Source: Tausonia pullulans (taxonomy: Eukaryota > Basidiomycota > Tremellomycetes > Cystofilobasidiales > Mrakiaceae). Taken from it: a stretch of DNA of 64,000 nucleotides. The notes beneath the pieces were generated by a model. It ran no database searches. It saw nothing but the letters and a program-made list of their open reading frames with translations, and was not told where the DNA came from. Within the stretch, counting starts at the first letter, position 1; each line of letters opens with the position of its first letter. The translations under genes were made by a program, and so were the position numbers. Positions 19,923 through 30,989 of this stretch are shown one piece after another. Location: the NCBI GenBank assembly GCA_951802195.1, contig OX637625.1, positions 806,001-870,000 of the forward strand, read 5' to 3'.

Positions 19923-20111
19923 CAGACTGGAATCCTCACAAGACACAAACTGATACAGCGCCAGCTTGGGCGCCGCAACTCGACACCTTCCCGGTATTCT
20001 GTCCCGGCTGAAACAACCCCTCGGCCGTTGGAGGCGGCCGGTCGGGATCATGATCAGTAAGAAACTCAGGGATACTCAGAGAATCTCAGAGAACCCCAGA
20101 GAACCCCAGAC

Positions 20112-20185
20112 CGATGCCTGTGGAGACTAGCGACTTCTGAGGATGCACCCTAGGCTCGCGCCCTCGACCGCTCGGCCATCCCAGC
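20112..20185 (-). pseudogene. tRNA-Leu-derived pseudogene, copy 2
   Basis: Counterpart of 2,851-2,924, with the same lost T arm, so the decay predates the tandem duplication. Confidence 0.8.
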
Positions 20186-20355
20186 CGTGTGGGATGCGGT
20201 GGGATGGAGCAGTGCAACCAGGAGGTCGCTCAGCTCTCAACCACAGCTCGCAGCGGCAACTCGCGACGGCAGCTCACAACCGCAACTCGCGACTAGCGAG
20301 TCGCAACTACAGCTTGTTCCCCCTGCCCCCGTGGCCCGGCGACAAAAGAGACCGA

Positions 20356-20428
20356 TGGAGGCTATAAGAGTTGAACTCATGGCCTTTCACATGCGAAGCG
20401 AACGCTCTACCAACTGAGCTAAACCCCC
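20356..20428 (-). tRNA. tRNA-Ala(CGC), copy 2
   Basis: Counterpart of 3,095-3,167. Confidence 0.95.
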
Positions 20429-20809
20429 AACTATGGATGGGGAGCCGCTGCCAGCACGATCGTCCATGTCCAGACTACAATTCGTTTCCCCCGTCTACCG
20501 GCTACCGGTCATCCTTCACCTTTCATCTGCCACGGAGCAGGTAGGGGCAGCGAGTCGAGCGCGTCGGAAGGGAGAGAGGCAGTTGGCCTGAGAAGAGAAG
20601 GCCCACCAGCGCCCACCAGTGCCCAACAGTGCCCAACAGTGCCCAACAGGAGCTCTACTGATGGCGCTGCGACCTGCACTGGCAGAACACTCGCTTCTGT
20701 CCTTGCTCGCTCCATCCTCAACCCCAACATCTCGCCCTGAGCAATACATCAGAGCATCAGAACATCAAGACGCAAAACGCGAAACGCAAAGCTTCAAGCG
20801 TCAAAACGA

Positions 20810-20881
20810 TTCCCTTGCCGGGAGTCGAACCCGGGCCTTGACGGTGAGAGCGTCATATCATAGCCGTTAGACAACAAAGGA
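20810..20881 (-). tRNA. tRNA-Glu(CTC), copy 2
   Basis: Counterpart of 3,549-3,620. The VNTR element inserted about 90 bp from its 5' end. Confidence 0.96.
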
Positions 20882-20969
20882 CGAGCTGGTGGTCGGACGG
20901 CCACCGATCATATCGACACCCACACCTCCGCAGGCTCGGACCGTGACGTAGAATACCCGGGAACGGGAA

Positions 20970-21499
20970 CCACCATCCCGGTGGTTCGACCAACCCCCCC
21001 CCTCTCACGGCGCCCATCACGCCGTCCGGTCAACCATCCCCAGTGGTTCGACCAACCCCCTTCCGGCCAACCACCATCCCGGTGGTTCGACCAACCCCCC
21101 CCCTCTCACGGCGCCCATCACGCCGTCCGGTCAACCATCCCCAGTGGTTCGACCAACCCCCTTCCGGCCAACCACCATCCCGGTGGTTCGACCAACCCCC
21201 CCCCCCCTCTCACGGCGCCCATCACGCCGTCCGGTCAACCATCCCCAGTGGTTCGACCAACCCCCTTCCGGCCAACCACCATCCCGGTGGTTCGACCAAC
21301 CCCCCCCTCTCACGGCGCCCATCACGCCGTCCGGCCAACCATCCCCAGTGTTTCGGCCAACCCTCTTCCCACGGCGCCTCGCCCGACGTTCTCGCGCTCG
21401 GTCATGTCCGCTCTCCCTCTATCTAGCTACAACTCGCTATCTCTCATAGGGTTACCTCGTTCTCCACGTATAACTCATGACTTAAATACAAAAAAAAAA
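20970..21499 (+). mobile_element. VNTR-plus-LINE-tail element, complete, present only in copy 2
   Basis: The element begins with the hairpin ccaccatcccggtgg. It continues with alternating GC-rich units (ggtggttcgaccaacccc and tctcacggcgcccatcacgc types) and a unique stretch near 21,365-21,425, and ends with the roughly 85-bp LINE 3' tail and poly(A). It is flanked by perfect 5-bp repeats gggaa (20,965-20,969 and 21,500-21,504). Copy 1 has the empty site at 3,705-3,709. It encodes no protein. I infer that the LINE at 51,907-57,748, which shares the tail, supplies its copying machinery. Confidence 0.9.
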
Positions 21500-21505
21500 G
21501 GGAAG

Positions 21506-21522
21506 ACTTAAATACAAAAAAA
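21506..21522 (+). mobile_element. 17-nt LINE-tail stub, copy 2
   Basis: Counterpart of the stub at 3,710-3,726. The VNTR element landed inside its upstream target duplication. Confidence 0.7.
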
Positions 21523-22002
21523 CGGGAAGGGGCTGCGGCAAGCTAGCGATGCCGGCAAGTCGGAGGACGTGTTTCCGAGGAGGGCATTCCGGGACAAACT
21601 CGCCCGGCAAGAGACACTAGGTCGGATCGCAAGAGACCCGACTGAACGACACTAGGTAGCCCTCGGCAAGGCAGGAGCGCGACCCGGACACGCTGCGACA
21701 CGAGCCACGACTTGACCTCACAAAGTGACCTGACCTAGGGGTATGTAAGGGCCGCAAGGGAAGCACCGGCTCTTGGTGGTGAGCTGGAAAGAGCAGTGGC
21801 CTACATCACGAACAGTGAGCTGCGCCTCTCGTCGAGATCCAGCAGGACGCCTCCAACGACCGACGACCAACGACCAACGACCGACAACCAACGACCGACG
21901 ACCAACGACCAACGACCAACGACCGACGACCAACGACCGACAACCAACAACCAACGGCCAATGCCTGGCAGCTCGCTCTTCCGATGGCCGTGCAAAAGAA
22001 CA

Positions 22003-22075
22003 CTCTCAGCGACGGGTTCGAACCGTCGACCTACAGATTAACAGTCTGACGCTCTACCAACTGAGCTAGCCGAGA
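22003..22075 (-). tRNA. tRNA-Asn(GTT), copy 2
   Basis: Counterpart of 4,207-4,279. Confidence 0.96.
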
Positions 22076-22413
22076 GATGGACTCGACAGGCGAGATCAAC
22101 TGACCGTCCTTTCTCGGTTTCCATCTCGTCTCTGCTTCAGTCGCCAACGCCGAGAGCATGCCCGGGGGGAACACAGGCCCTCGCAGGCCCTCACAGGCCC
22201 TCAGCTCAACGAACGCGCGCGGCAGTTCGAGGTGACTTGGCTGATGGATGTGTAGAAGTCATCACGATGCGCAGCCCTGAGAAGATGGCGGACCGTTGGG
22301 CCCCTGCAAGGTCCTCGCCGGACCATCGCCTCACTCTCCGACATGACTGCCTCCAGGCCCACACACCCAAGGGGAAGCTCTGGAGAGCAGGAGGGCCTGC
22401 AAAAGGAAACATT

Positions 22414-22513
22414 AGCCCCACGGGGGGGTCGAACCCCCAACCTTCAGATCACCAGTGACGATGATAGCATTCTGCCTAAGAGTCTGACGCTCTACCGATT
22501 GAGCTAGCAGGGC
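22414..22513 (-). tRNA. tRNA-Lys(CTT) with intron, copy 2
   Basis: Counterpart of 4,618-4,717. Confidence 0.92.
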
Positions 22514-22535
22514 AGCAGACGATCCAGCCTGAGCG

Positions 22536-22674
22536 GTCGATGGACGCTGACCGATGGACGCTGGTCGATGGACGCTGGTCGATGGACGCTGGTCGATGGA
22601 CGCTGGTCGATGGACGCTGGTCGATGGACGCTGGTCGATGGACGCTGGTCGATGGACGCTGGTCGATGGACGCC
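22536..22674 (+). repeat. minisatellite, 14-bp, about 9 units
   Basis: Counterpart of 4,740-4,934, four units shorter. Confidence 0.95.
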
Positions 22675-22949
22675 AGTCGTCGGACCGGGCCCTGGCCACC
22701 ATGGCACAAATCGCCTCCACTTAGATACAAACAGATACAGTATGCGGTCCGGCTGTGACAGCCGGCGAAGACAACCCATCGGGGTCCGGTGCTGAGAAGC
22801 GTGGTCTCTGGTCACGTCCAGCCTGCTTGGGCGGCGGCTTGAGGAGGCTCAACGTCCCCTGCGAAGAAACAGAGAGGCAAAGAGAGAAGAGAGGAAAAGA
22901 GAGGAGAGAGGAAAAGAGAGGAGAGAGGAAAAGAGAGGAAAAAGAAACA

Positions 22950-23044
22950 TGATCGGAATGGGATTCGAACCCATGCCCGTGAAGACTAGCGAGTTCTATT
23001 CAAGAACCTTAAGCTAGCGCCTTAGACCGCTCGGCCATCCGACC
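22950..23044 (-). tRNA. tRNA-Leu(AAG) with intron, copy 2
   Basis: Counterpart of 5,210-5,304. Confidence 0.9.
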
Positions 23045-23493
23045 GTGTGATGTGATGAACAACACAGCGAGAGCCGACCACGTCCCTCGGCTCAGCTTGC
23101 CCCTGGCTCTTCGCCTCCGAGCTGGACGCGCTCGCCCTGCGTGCGTCTCCGCTCCTCCCCCCTCCAGCTCCTGCCCCCCCTCCAGCTCCTGCGCCCCTTC
23201 CCCGACGGCCGTCCGTTGGCCGCGACGTTCGTTGTTCGTCCTCGATGTCGTATGTGACGGGAGAAAGTAGCGCTGGGACGAGCAACACGACCTCCTTCGT
23301 GCGCGAGGTGGGTGAGGTGGTGACGGAAGCGGGCCAGTGTGCAGTCGTCGACAGGTCGATGATGCGGGGGTGGCTAGCTGTGTCAATGTGGGGAGATGGA
23401 GTGTTGCGGCGTGCGACAATGGGCCGGCCTGCTGTTGGGCAGCGGCCGGTGGTAATGGTCACCTCTGCGGTCATTGCCATGAGTCGTCGGTCT

Positions 23494-23646
23494 GGAGATG
23501 TAATCAAGTGGTTACGATGATAGTTTCGAACGAGTCCAGCTTCCCGGTTGTGTTGGATTGTCCGCTGTCAGTCGGGCACACACTGGGAGCGCCCGATCGT
23601 TAGCTGTTGGCCTTTGGCCGCGTAGGTTCGAATCCTGCCATCTTCG
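23494..23646 (+). tRNA. tRNA-Ser(CGA) with intron, copy 2
   Basis: Counterpart of 5,754-5,906. Confidence 0.9.
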
Positions 23647-23896
23647 AAAACTCCCTTTTTGCGGGGCGTCAAGAGCATCTCTTTTATAGGCCATGTTGTA
23701 TTGGGGCGTAACGAGACGAGGAGATGCGAGACACACACGGAAGTGGACCAGACGGCGCGTACGACAGGACAGGCTCGTCGAAGAGATGGACGGAGGACTC
23801 ATCCGGGGCAGCGGGACAGAGCGTGCGTTGGATGCTGTCCCTTTTTTGTTTTTATTTTTATTTTTTCCTTTTTTCTTTTTCCTTGTTTCTTCTCGC

Positions 23897-23978
23897 TTTT
23901 TTTGTATCAAAGCCATGAGTCATACGTAGAGAACGAGGTACCCCTATGAGCGACAGCGAGTCGTAGCTAGATAGAGGG
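23897..23978 (-). mobile_element. old LINE-type 3' tail fragment, copy 2
   Basis: Counterpart of 6,157-6,238. Confidence 0.8.
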
Positions 23979-24051
23979 AGAGACAGATGGCTGGCACGGG
24001 CGCTTGTGAAGGCATCGCGTGCCTGACACTTGCGGTCACTGTCCGACAGTT

Positions 24052-24125
24052 GATCGATTAGCTCAGTTGGTTAGAGCGTGGTGCTAATAACGCCAAGGTC
24101 GCGGGTTCGACCCCCTCATTGATCA
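24052..24125 (+). tRNA. tRNA-Ile(AAT), copy 2
   Basis: Counterpart of 6,312-6,385. Confidence 0.95.
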
Positions 24126-24449
24126 AGATTTTTGTCGGTCGTCCTGCCGATCGACCTGGACCTGGCCCCTCGATCTTGCCGATCAACCTGGCGTCTCGTT
24201 CTTGTCTGTCGACCTGGCGTCTCACTCTTCTATTGTTGTGCCGCTCACGGACCACCCTACCGATCCCCGCAAGCTGCATCCTCGTCCCTTGCAGTATCGG
24301 CGGCCACCCACTGTTGCCCTCCGGCCGAGATGCCGTTGGCCGGAGTCTGTCCGATTCAGCTGTCGTCCATCATCTCGCCTGGCCATGGAAGAGACGGGAG
24401 TGGGTTGTGTGTTTTGTATTGATGTGGTCCATCGGTGACCACCACGACT

Positions 24450-24522
24450 GCCTCGATAGCTCATCTGGTAGAGCGTACGCCTGAAGAGCGTAAGGTGGCC
24501 TGTTCGAGCCAGGCTCGAGGCA
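24450..24522 (+). tRNA. tRNA-Phe(GAA), copy 2
   Basis: Counterpart of 6,710-6,782. Confidence 0.95.
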
Positions 24523-24841
24523 TCCTCTTTTGCTGCCCTCATAGGGGGTGACGGCAGGGTGACGGCAGGTCCTGAGTGTTTGTTGCCGTCCGGGGCGGAC
24601 CGGACGGAGACTGGCTCTTTCGGCGGTGCTTTGCAAGATGGTGGAGAGAGAGATGTGGATGTGGATGTGGATGAGCGCCATGTGTGTACGTACCGCCGGG
24701 TGTGTTCGCACGAGCTACCTGCCGTGGTGGCATGTACGCAGTGGGCCGATGGGCCGATCGCCTGCTTCGCCGCTGTCACTGGCTTGTCCCGCCCCGCCCA
24801 ACAAAAGGACGACGGCCTCTCGACGAGAGAGAGGATCATCT

Positions 24842-24914
24842 TGGAGACTATAAGAGTTGAACTCATGACCTTACACATGCTAAGCGTACGCTCTACCAAC
24901 TGAGCTAAATCCCC
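24842..24914 (-). tRNA. tRNA-Ala(AGC), copy 2
   Basis: Counterpart of 7,102-7,174. Confidence 0.96.
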
Positions 24915-25256
24915 AGGCGGTTGTTCATGCCATATCCATCGCCTGTCTCGCCCTCTGACGATCATTCTCTCTCCCACCCCTATCCATTTCCTTGGCGCTT
25001 CCCTCCTCCGCCCAGCCCTGCCTGCGTATCTGCAGTATGGCGGTCGTGGTGCAGCCAGCGTGGTGCAGCCGGCGTAGTGCAGCCGGGTCCTGCACAGGAG
25101 CAGACGAACAGGCCACGAGGCTGTTGAGGCTGGACAGGCTTGAAGACGACCTGTGAGTCGATTCGTCCAGCTTGTGAACGTCTGGAAAAAAAAAAGACGG
25201 GACGACGGAGATGGCACCCGAGAATGTCGATCCAACGAAGGCGAGTGACATCCATC

Positions 25257-25329
25257 GCTTCCTTGGTTTAGGGGCTATAACACGTCACTAGTAATGATGA
25301 GGTCAGTCGTTCGATTCGGCTAGGAAGCT
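25257..25329 (+). tRNA. tRNA-Thr(AGT), copy 2
   Basis: Counterpart of 7,515-7,587. Confidence 0.93.
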
Positions 25330-25747
25330 TGAGCGTCCGCTCTCTTTTGTTGCTGGCATGCGCAAGTTCGGACGGTCGAACCAACCCAACGTCACAGCAA
25401 GGCACAACAAGACACAACAAGTCAGAGCAAGACACAATGATGGCTCCCAAACGGTGAGTGCAACGCCGGGCGACGTCGGCGGGACGAGGGCATGAGTCTA
25501 GAGCGACTCCGCGACAGGGACACATACTCTTACTTCGGCCCATCTCCGTCTTGTGCGTCCTGCCCAGCCTTCGCTGTGACAATACTCGCCGTCTATTGAC
25601 GAGCAGTATCAGGAATCATGACAGCCGCGATGGAGAGCTTGTGAGGAGTGGCACAAGGTCCGCGAGATTCCGAGAGAGATCTTGCATCGCTGTTAGCTTC
25701 TGTGCTGCTCTTGGCTTCCGCGCTGCGATTCGCACCGGCCAACGGGA

Positions 25748-25805
25748 TGCCTCGAGCCTCGGCCAACCAGGCTGCCGGACGCTCTAACAGATAAGCTACC
25801 GAGGC
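25748..25805 (-). pseudogene. tRNA-Phe pseudogene, copy 2
   Basis: Counterpart of 8,006-8,063, same deletion. Confidence 0.85.
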
Positions 25806-25915
25806 GGTGGTGGCCGTCAAGCTGGCCAGGATATGCCCGAGCAGCGCGCGCCAGCTATCGCCGGACTCGTTCCCTACCTCGAGAAAATGCATTGGAAGCC
25901 GTCGCAAAAGGTGTA

Positions 25916-25987
25916 TTCCCCTGCCGGGAGTCGAACCCGGGCCTTGACGGTGAAAGCGTCATATCATAACCGTTAGACAACAAGGGA
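25916..25987 (-). tRNA. tRNA-Glu(TTC), copy 2
   Basis: Counterpart of 8,174-8,245. Confidence 0.96.
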
Positions 25988-26274
25988 GATCGTCGTCGTC
26001 GACTCAGTCAGTACGCACTCTGCTCTCGCCAGATCCAACTGCCCTCGCGCTCTCGCAAGTGCCTCATCAGTCAAGGTGCTCATTTGGCAATACAGAGAGA
26101 GCCTCGATGTCTTGTGGTTCTGGCTGGCCGCTCTAATACAAGCTCCGGCGGGTACGCCATGGTCGGTGGTCGGGCCGACCTTCCGCTCCCGGGCTCCTGG
26201 TTCCGCTGCTCCTGCTGTTGGGGTCTCGCTTCACCTTCACCCTCCTCGACCAAGCTCGGGACCCCAAAACATTT

Positions 26275-26365
26275 TCACCGCTCGCGGGATCGAACCGCGC
26301 ACCTTGAGAGATGTGTGTGTGGGTGACGTTACAGTCTCACGCTCTTCCAGATGAGCTAAGCGGTG
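26275..26365 (-). tRNA. tRNA-Tyr(GTA) with intron, copy 2
   Basis: Counterpart of 8,533-8,623. Confidence 0.93.
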
Positions 26366-26653
26366 GCGGCGTTGGAGTCGAACCCGCCTGCCCTTGGCTG
26401 CGGCCGTCATCGCAGGCGCCGGGCCTTTGTCCTTGCTAGAGCACGTCATCAAGAGGCTCGATCCCGTCGGTTCAAGCCTCCTCACTTCGGAGTCAGACTA
26501 CGGAAACTGGAAACTGCACACTGCACACTGCTACTAGAGAATGCAAAGCGCGAGAGGGTGGAGCAACGTGGACTGCAAGCGAAATGGGCAAAGGAGAAAC
26601 CCTGATCTTCAAAGCTCGGCGATCATCATCGACTGGCGACAGATGGCCAGTCA

Positions 26654-26803
26654 TACGCAGACACACGCAGACACACGCAGACACACGCAGACACACGCAG
26701 ACACACGCAGACACACGCAGACACACGCAGACACACGCAGACACACGCAGACACACGCAGACACACGCAGACACACGCAGACACACGCAGACACACGCAG
26801 ACA
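26654..26803 (+). repeat. minisatellite, 10-bp acacacgcag, about 14 units
   Basis: Counterpart of 8,912-9,131, seven units shorter. Confidence 0.95.
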
Positions 26804-27748
26804 ACGTAGGGCCAAGACACGATCCGGGACGTAAGAATGAAAGGGGGGAAGGTGTTGAATTGAAGTCAAGGTGCTGGGGCAGGCGACGCTCAGGAAGCAA
26901 TGCTGGGTCTCCTGACATAGAATGAGCAGCAGAACTCTTGTTGCCGAGACTTTTGGCGAAGGAGACGACAAAGTATAGAGCGCGAGTGCTGGGTCCTTTG
27001 ACCGGAAGAGAAACGGACGAAATCAACGGACGAAATCGTCGACAGGCTGGAGAGGAGGGGGAGGAGGGGGAGGAGGGGGGAGGGAGAGGGGACAAGGGGC
27101 AAGAGGGACCGAGAAGGAGAGAGAGGAGATAAGAGGAGAGCGGAGCCGGCGAGGGAGACTGAGAGCAGAGACGACGGCACCGATCGACAGCCATCACCGC
27201 CCCAGCATGCGCAGACTCCGATATAATAAAGGAGAACGCAGCACTCAACATATGCAGGATAGGAGAGGCAAACGCCAGTAGGACCCTGGAGGCGAGTACG
27301 TGGAGCTCTCGAGCACGCCGAAATGCCAATGAATCATTGGCCAACCCCGTCAGTGATCTGGACGCAGCGAAGGCTGCGTAGGTAGGAGTGCGTGTGCGCC
27401 TCGAGAAGGAGAACACACTGTTCGAGGACCTGTGCTGATCTGGTAGACAAGGGAAGGAGCGAGAGGGAAGAAGAGACGAGCTGAGGAGGGCAAAGAAGGC
27501 GATGGACAGGGGAGGTTGAGAGATGGTTGGATCGGTCGCGAGCGAGATACATCAAAGATGGCTACTCCTCAGTTCCCAGCATACTCCACCTGGAGACTGG
27601 ACCTCACGCACGCTCTAGACATCAAACATCCGCAAAGCGGCCAGACGTCTGTTGTGACTCTAGGTGCGATTCGAGGAGAGGAAGGTCATGGGGAATGGCA
27701 ACTCCGTGTCCCGGCTCGTACGCCACCGATGACACAGCCAAAAAGACA

Positions 27749-27822
27749 TGATCAATGAGGGGGTCGAACCCGCGACCTTGGCGTTATTAGCACCACGCTC
27801 TAACCAACTGAGCTAATCGATC
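27749..27822 (-). tRNA. tRNA-Ile(AAT), copy 2
   Basis: Counterpart of 10,077-10,150. Confidence 0.95.
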
Positions 27823-28419
27823 AACTGTTGCACGATGGCAAGCCATCAGGCCCGGCACGCTACACCCCGGAGCGCTTGCTCGAAGAGAGGTCGGGCTAGC
27901 CAGTCGAGGGAGCCAGTCGAGGGAGCCAGTCGAGGGAGCCAGCCCGGCGACAGATACAGTCCTTTGGGTCACTGTGAACCCGGCTCGACTCCGAAATGTC
28001 CCCCCGAACCCTCTCGCTCCGACGGACTCGCCATCTCCCACGTCCCGACCAACAGCCCCCACCCAACATCCCTACCAACATCCCTACCAACATCCCTACC
28101 AACATCCCCACCGACACCCTTACCAAACACCTACCAACCCCCCAACCCTCTTCCCCACCCCCCCCCCCCCCCCTACCGACGCTCCCACCAAGTCTGTGAC
28201 CACGAGGAACCCAAGTCCGGCGCATGCCTCCGAGGGCTACCCGTCGATCCTCCATCTTTGGGCTCGTTCGCCGCTGGCCGATGCCAGCGCGTTTCCCGGC
28301 GGTATCCGTCTCCGTGGCCCGGCACGATGGACGAATACGATAGCGGGCAAAGGTTCATTCCTGGGGAGAGAGTGAAGGGGCAGCTGGTCCAAGTGGAGAA
28401 GGATTGATGGGGGGTTTTG

Positions 28420-28509
28420 TTTTTTTTGTATGAAGTCATGAGTTATACGTAGAGAACGAGGTAACCCTATGAGAGATGGTGAGTCGTGGCTGGCTAGAGG
28501 GAGAGCGGA
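28420..28509 (-). mobile_element. LINE-type 3' tail fragment, copy 2
   Basis: Counterpart of 10,749-10,838. Confidence 0.85.
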
Positions 28510-28573
28510 TCGACCAGGGTCATCGACGGTCACCATCAGTCGTTGACGGACATAGAGAAACCATCTGACGATC

Positions 28574-28645
28574 TCCTTTGTTGTCTAACGGCTATGATAT
28601 GACGCTCTCACCGTCAAGGCCCGGGTTCGACTCCCGGCAAGGGAA
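28574..28645 (+). tRNA. tRNA-Glu(CTC), copy 2
   Basis: Counterpart of 10,903-10,974. Confidence 0.96.
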
Positions 28646-29062
28646 TGTCTGTTTTTTTTTTTCGTTCTCTCGCCACGTATCTTTACACAGAGAGCTGTGC
28701 GGTCGAGACCCAGGGCGGCGACTGGCGACTGGCGCTCGCGTGTGATCAGACCCAGACCCGTCGCCCGCCATGGCTCGTCGTCCTCAGCACTCGGAGTCCT
28801 GCTACAGCGAGAAGCCGGCAGTGTCTCCCGGTGGCTTGGGCCTTTCCGGCGCGTCTCGTGCCCAAGTCGAAGGACGAGACGATCGCAGAGTGGCGGCTGG
28901 CTTCGAGCGTGCGAGCGGGTCGATTTATACTGCGCTTGTCCGCCCGCGTGCATGTTTGTCAATGAAGGAGGATGCTTGAGGATGAGGTGAACGACGGGAA
29001 GCGGGCGAGGGGATGGCGGACGAGTGCGGTGGCCTCCTCGTGGGATTCCATTACGAGCACGC

Positions 29063-29157
29063 GGTCGGATGGCCGAGCGGTCTAAGGCGCTAGCTTAAGG
29101 TTCTTGAATAGAACTCGCTAGTCTTCACGGGCATGGGTTCGAATCCCATTCCGATCA
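29063..29157 (+). tRNA. tRNA-Leu(AAG) with intron, copy 2
   Basis: Counterpart of 11,392-11,486. Confidence 0.92.
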
Positions 29158-29394
29158 TGCATTCGTTTTGGCTGGCTGGTGGCGGCTGGTGGCGGCTGGT
29201 GGCGGCTGGTGGCTACTTGCCGGCGGCTGGCGCTGGTTGCTGGCAGTCTGGTGGATGCTTGGCGGCGGCTGGCAGTCTGGCCGCTCGCCCACGCCAGAGG
29301 GGTTGCTACGATGGGCACAGGGTATCGCGAAGGTGTCGAGATCCGTCGGGCCGCTCGTGCCCCCATTGGCTTGTCTCTCCTGACGATTCTGCCG

Positions 29395-29527
29395 TCTTTG
29401 GTGGTCCAACGGCTAAGATGTCCGCCTGTCAATTAGGCTCCGACGCCGCCCATTCTCTCCGGAGAACAGGCTGGCGAGAGAGCCCAGTTGTCCGCGGGAG
29501 ACCGGGGTTCGACTCCCCGCCAGAGAG
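29395..29527 (+). tRNA. tRNA-Asp(GTC) with intron, copy 2
   Basis: Counterpart of 11,724-11,856. Confidence 0.93.
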
Positions 29528-29884
29528 CGCTTCTTTTTGGCCAGGTGGCCAGCTGGGCGGGCGAGTTGGTGAGTTTGCCGAGATCTCTGAGACGGGGACA
29601 GCGCACGGGAGCATGCGGCCTGAGAGGGACATCTTGGCGTCGAGTGGGGGGCAGACACGAAAGAGCGCTGCAGATCTGGGCGACTGACTGCTGAGTTGAT
29701 CGCGAGCGTTGATCGGGAAGATTGATCGCGAAGGTTGATAGCGGGCGTTGACTGCGGCGTTGGGCTCAGAGATCAGCTGGTGAAGAGACCTCCGCTGTTG
29801 TACTCCGCCCTCGGGGACGGATCCCACTAGGAATGGACGCGATGTGGGCAATGGACGACGACGGCTTCGGCTGGGTTGTCTGCT

Positions 29885-29984
29885 GCCCTGCTAGCTCAAT
29901 CGGTAGAGCGTCAGACTCTTAGGCAGGATGCTATCATCGTCACTGGTGATCTGAAGGTTGGGGGTTCGACCCCCCCGTGGGGCT
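29885..29984 (+). tRNA. tRNA-Lys(CTT) with intron, copy 2
   Basis: Counterpart of 12,214-12,313. Confidence 0.93.
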
Positions 29985-30364
29985 AATGTTTCCTTTTGCA
30001 GGTTCCAAAGGGCGTCTGAGGTTACATCTGCCCATCTGAACAGGCCAGGGATGGACAGGGCGAGGGCGGGGGCGAGGGCGAGCACGAACAGCGCGAGGAG
30101 GGACGGGCACCGTCCAGCGGCTCTCATGTGGGACCCAGCTCGACACGAACCGTCGGGGCACGAGCCGTCCGGGTCCTGGCCGCGACTGAGCCATCGATCT
30201 AGCGCAAGATCGATGAGCAGCCTCCGAGTTGGCCAGTTGGCCAGCCCCAGGGCGGAGGGCGCAGGGCGGAGGGCGCAGAGGTCTCTTTTCTTTTCTGCAT
30301 GAAAGTCAAGGATCATGTGTCGTTAGTGTAGAGGAGACGACACGACGCTGGGAGAGACGGCAAT

Positions 30365-30449
30365 GTTGTATTCAGGTCATGAGTTATACGTGAAGGACGA
30401 GGTAACCCTATGAGAGATGGCGACGACAAAGTTTTTGTATTTAAGTAAA
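30365..30449 (-). mobile_element. LINE-type tail fragment and 18-nt stub, copy 2
   Basis: Counterpart of 12,694-12,778. Confidence 0.7.
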
Positions 30450-30525
30450 ACAAAGAGGCGGGAGGCAGCGTCGGAGTTGGAAGAGATGGCAGGGATGGAG
30501 GGAGGAAGACCATCAGCAGTTGATT

Positions 30526-30597
30526 GTCGGGATCGTATAATGGTTAGTACAAGGTGTTAACACCGCCTAGACCCGGGTTCAATTCCCGGTCCTGATA
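30526..30597 (+). tRNA. tRNA-Val(AAC), copy 2
   Basis: Counterpart of 12,855-12,926. Confidence 0.95.
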
Positions 30598-30907
30598 TAG
30601 CGTGAGCGTGAGCTTGAGGTGACGGTCTACTTTTGCTGTCGATTGGCGTGGAACCAACCCTTGAGAACACGAGTCGTGTCCTAGAGTAATCTGTGGAAAG
30701 GTCCGAGCTGTCTGTCTGCTGTCTGCTGTCTACCCCGTACAGAGCGTATATGGGGCCGTTGTCGCGTGGGAGCGACGTCGTCAAGATATGTGTGTGTGGA
30801 AACAAGAGTAACATGCCGAATGTATGGACGGATATTGGGCAGCCGAAGCAGCTGACGGCTGCGGACAATGATTGGCATGCCATCGCATTGCTGTATGGCA
30901 GGCACCG

Positions 30908-30989
30908 GCTGACTTAGCCAAGTGGTTACGGCGTTTGATTAGAAATCACATCCTCTTTGAGGGCGCAGGTTCGAGTCCTGCAGTCAGCT
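30908..30989 (+). tRNA. tRNA-Ser(AGA), copy 2, last of the array
   Basis: Counterpart of 13,237-13,318. Downstream sequence is no longer shared with copy 1. Confidence 0.92.
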
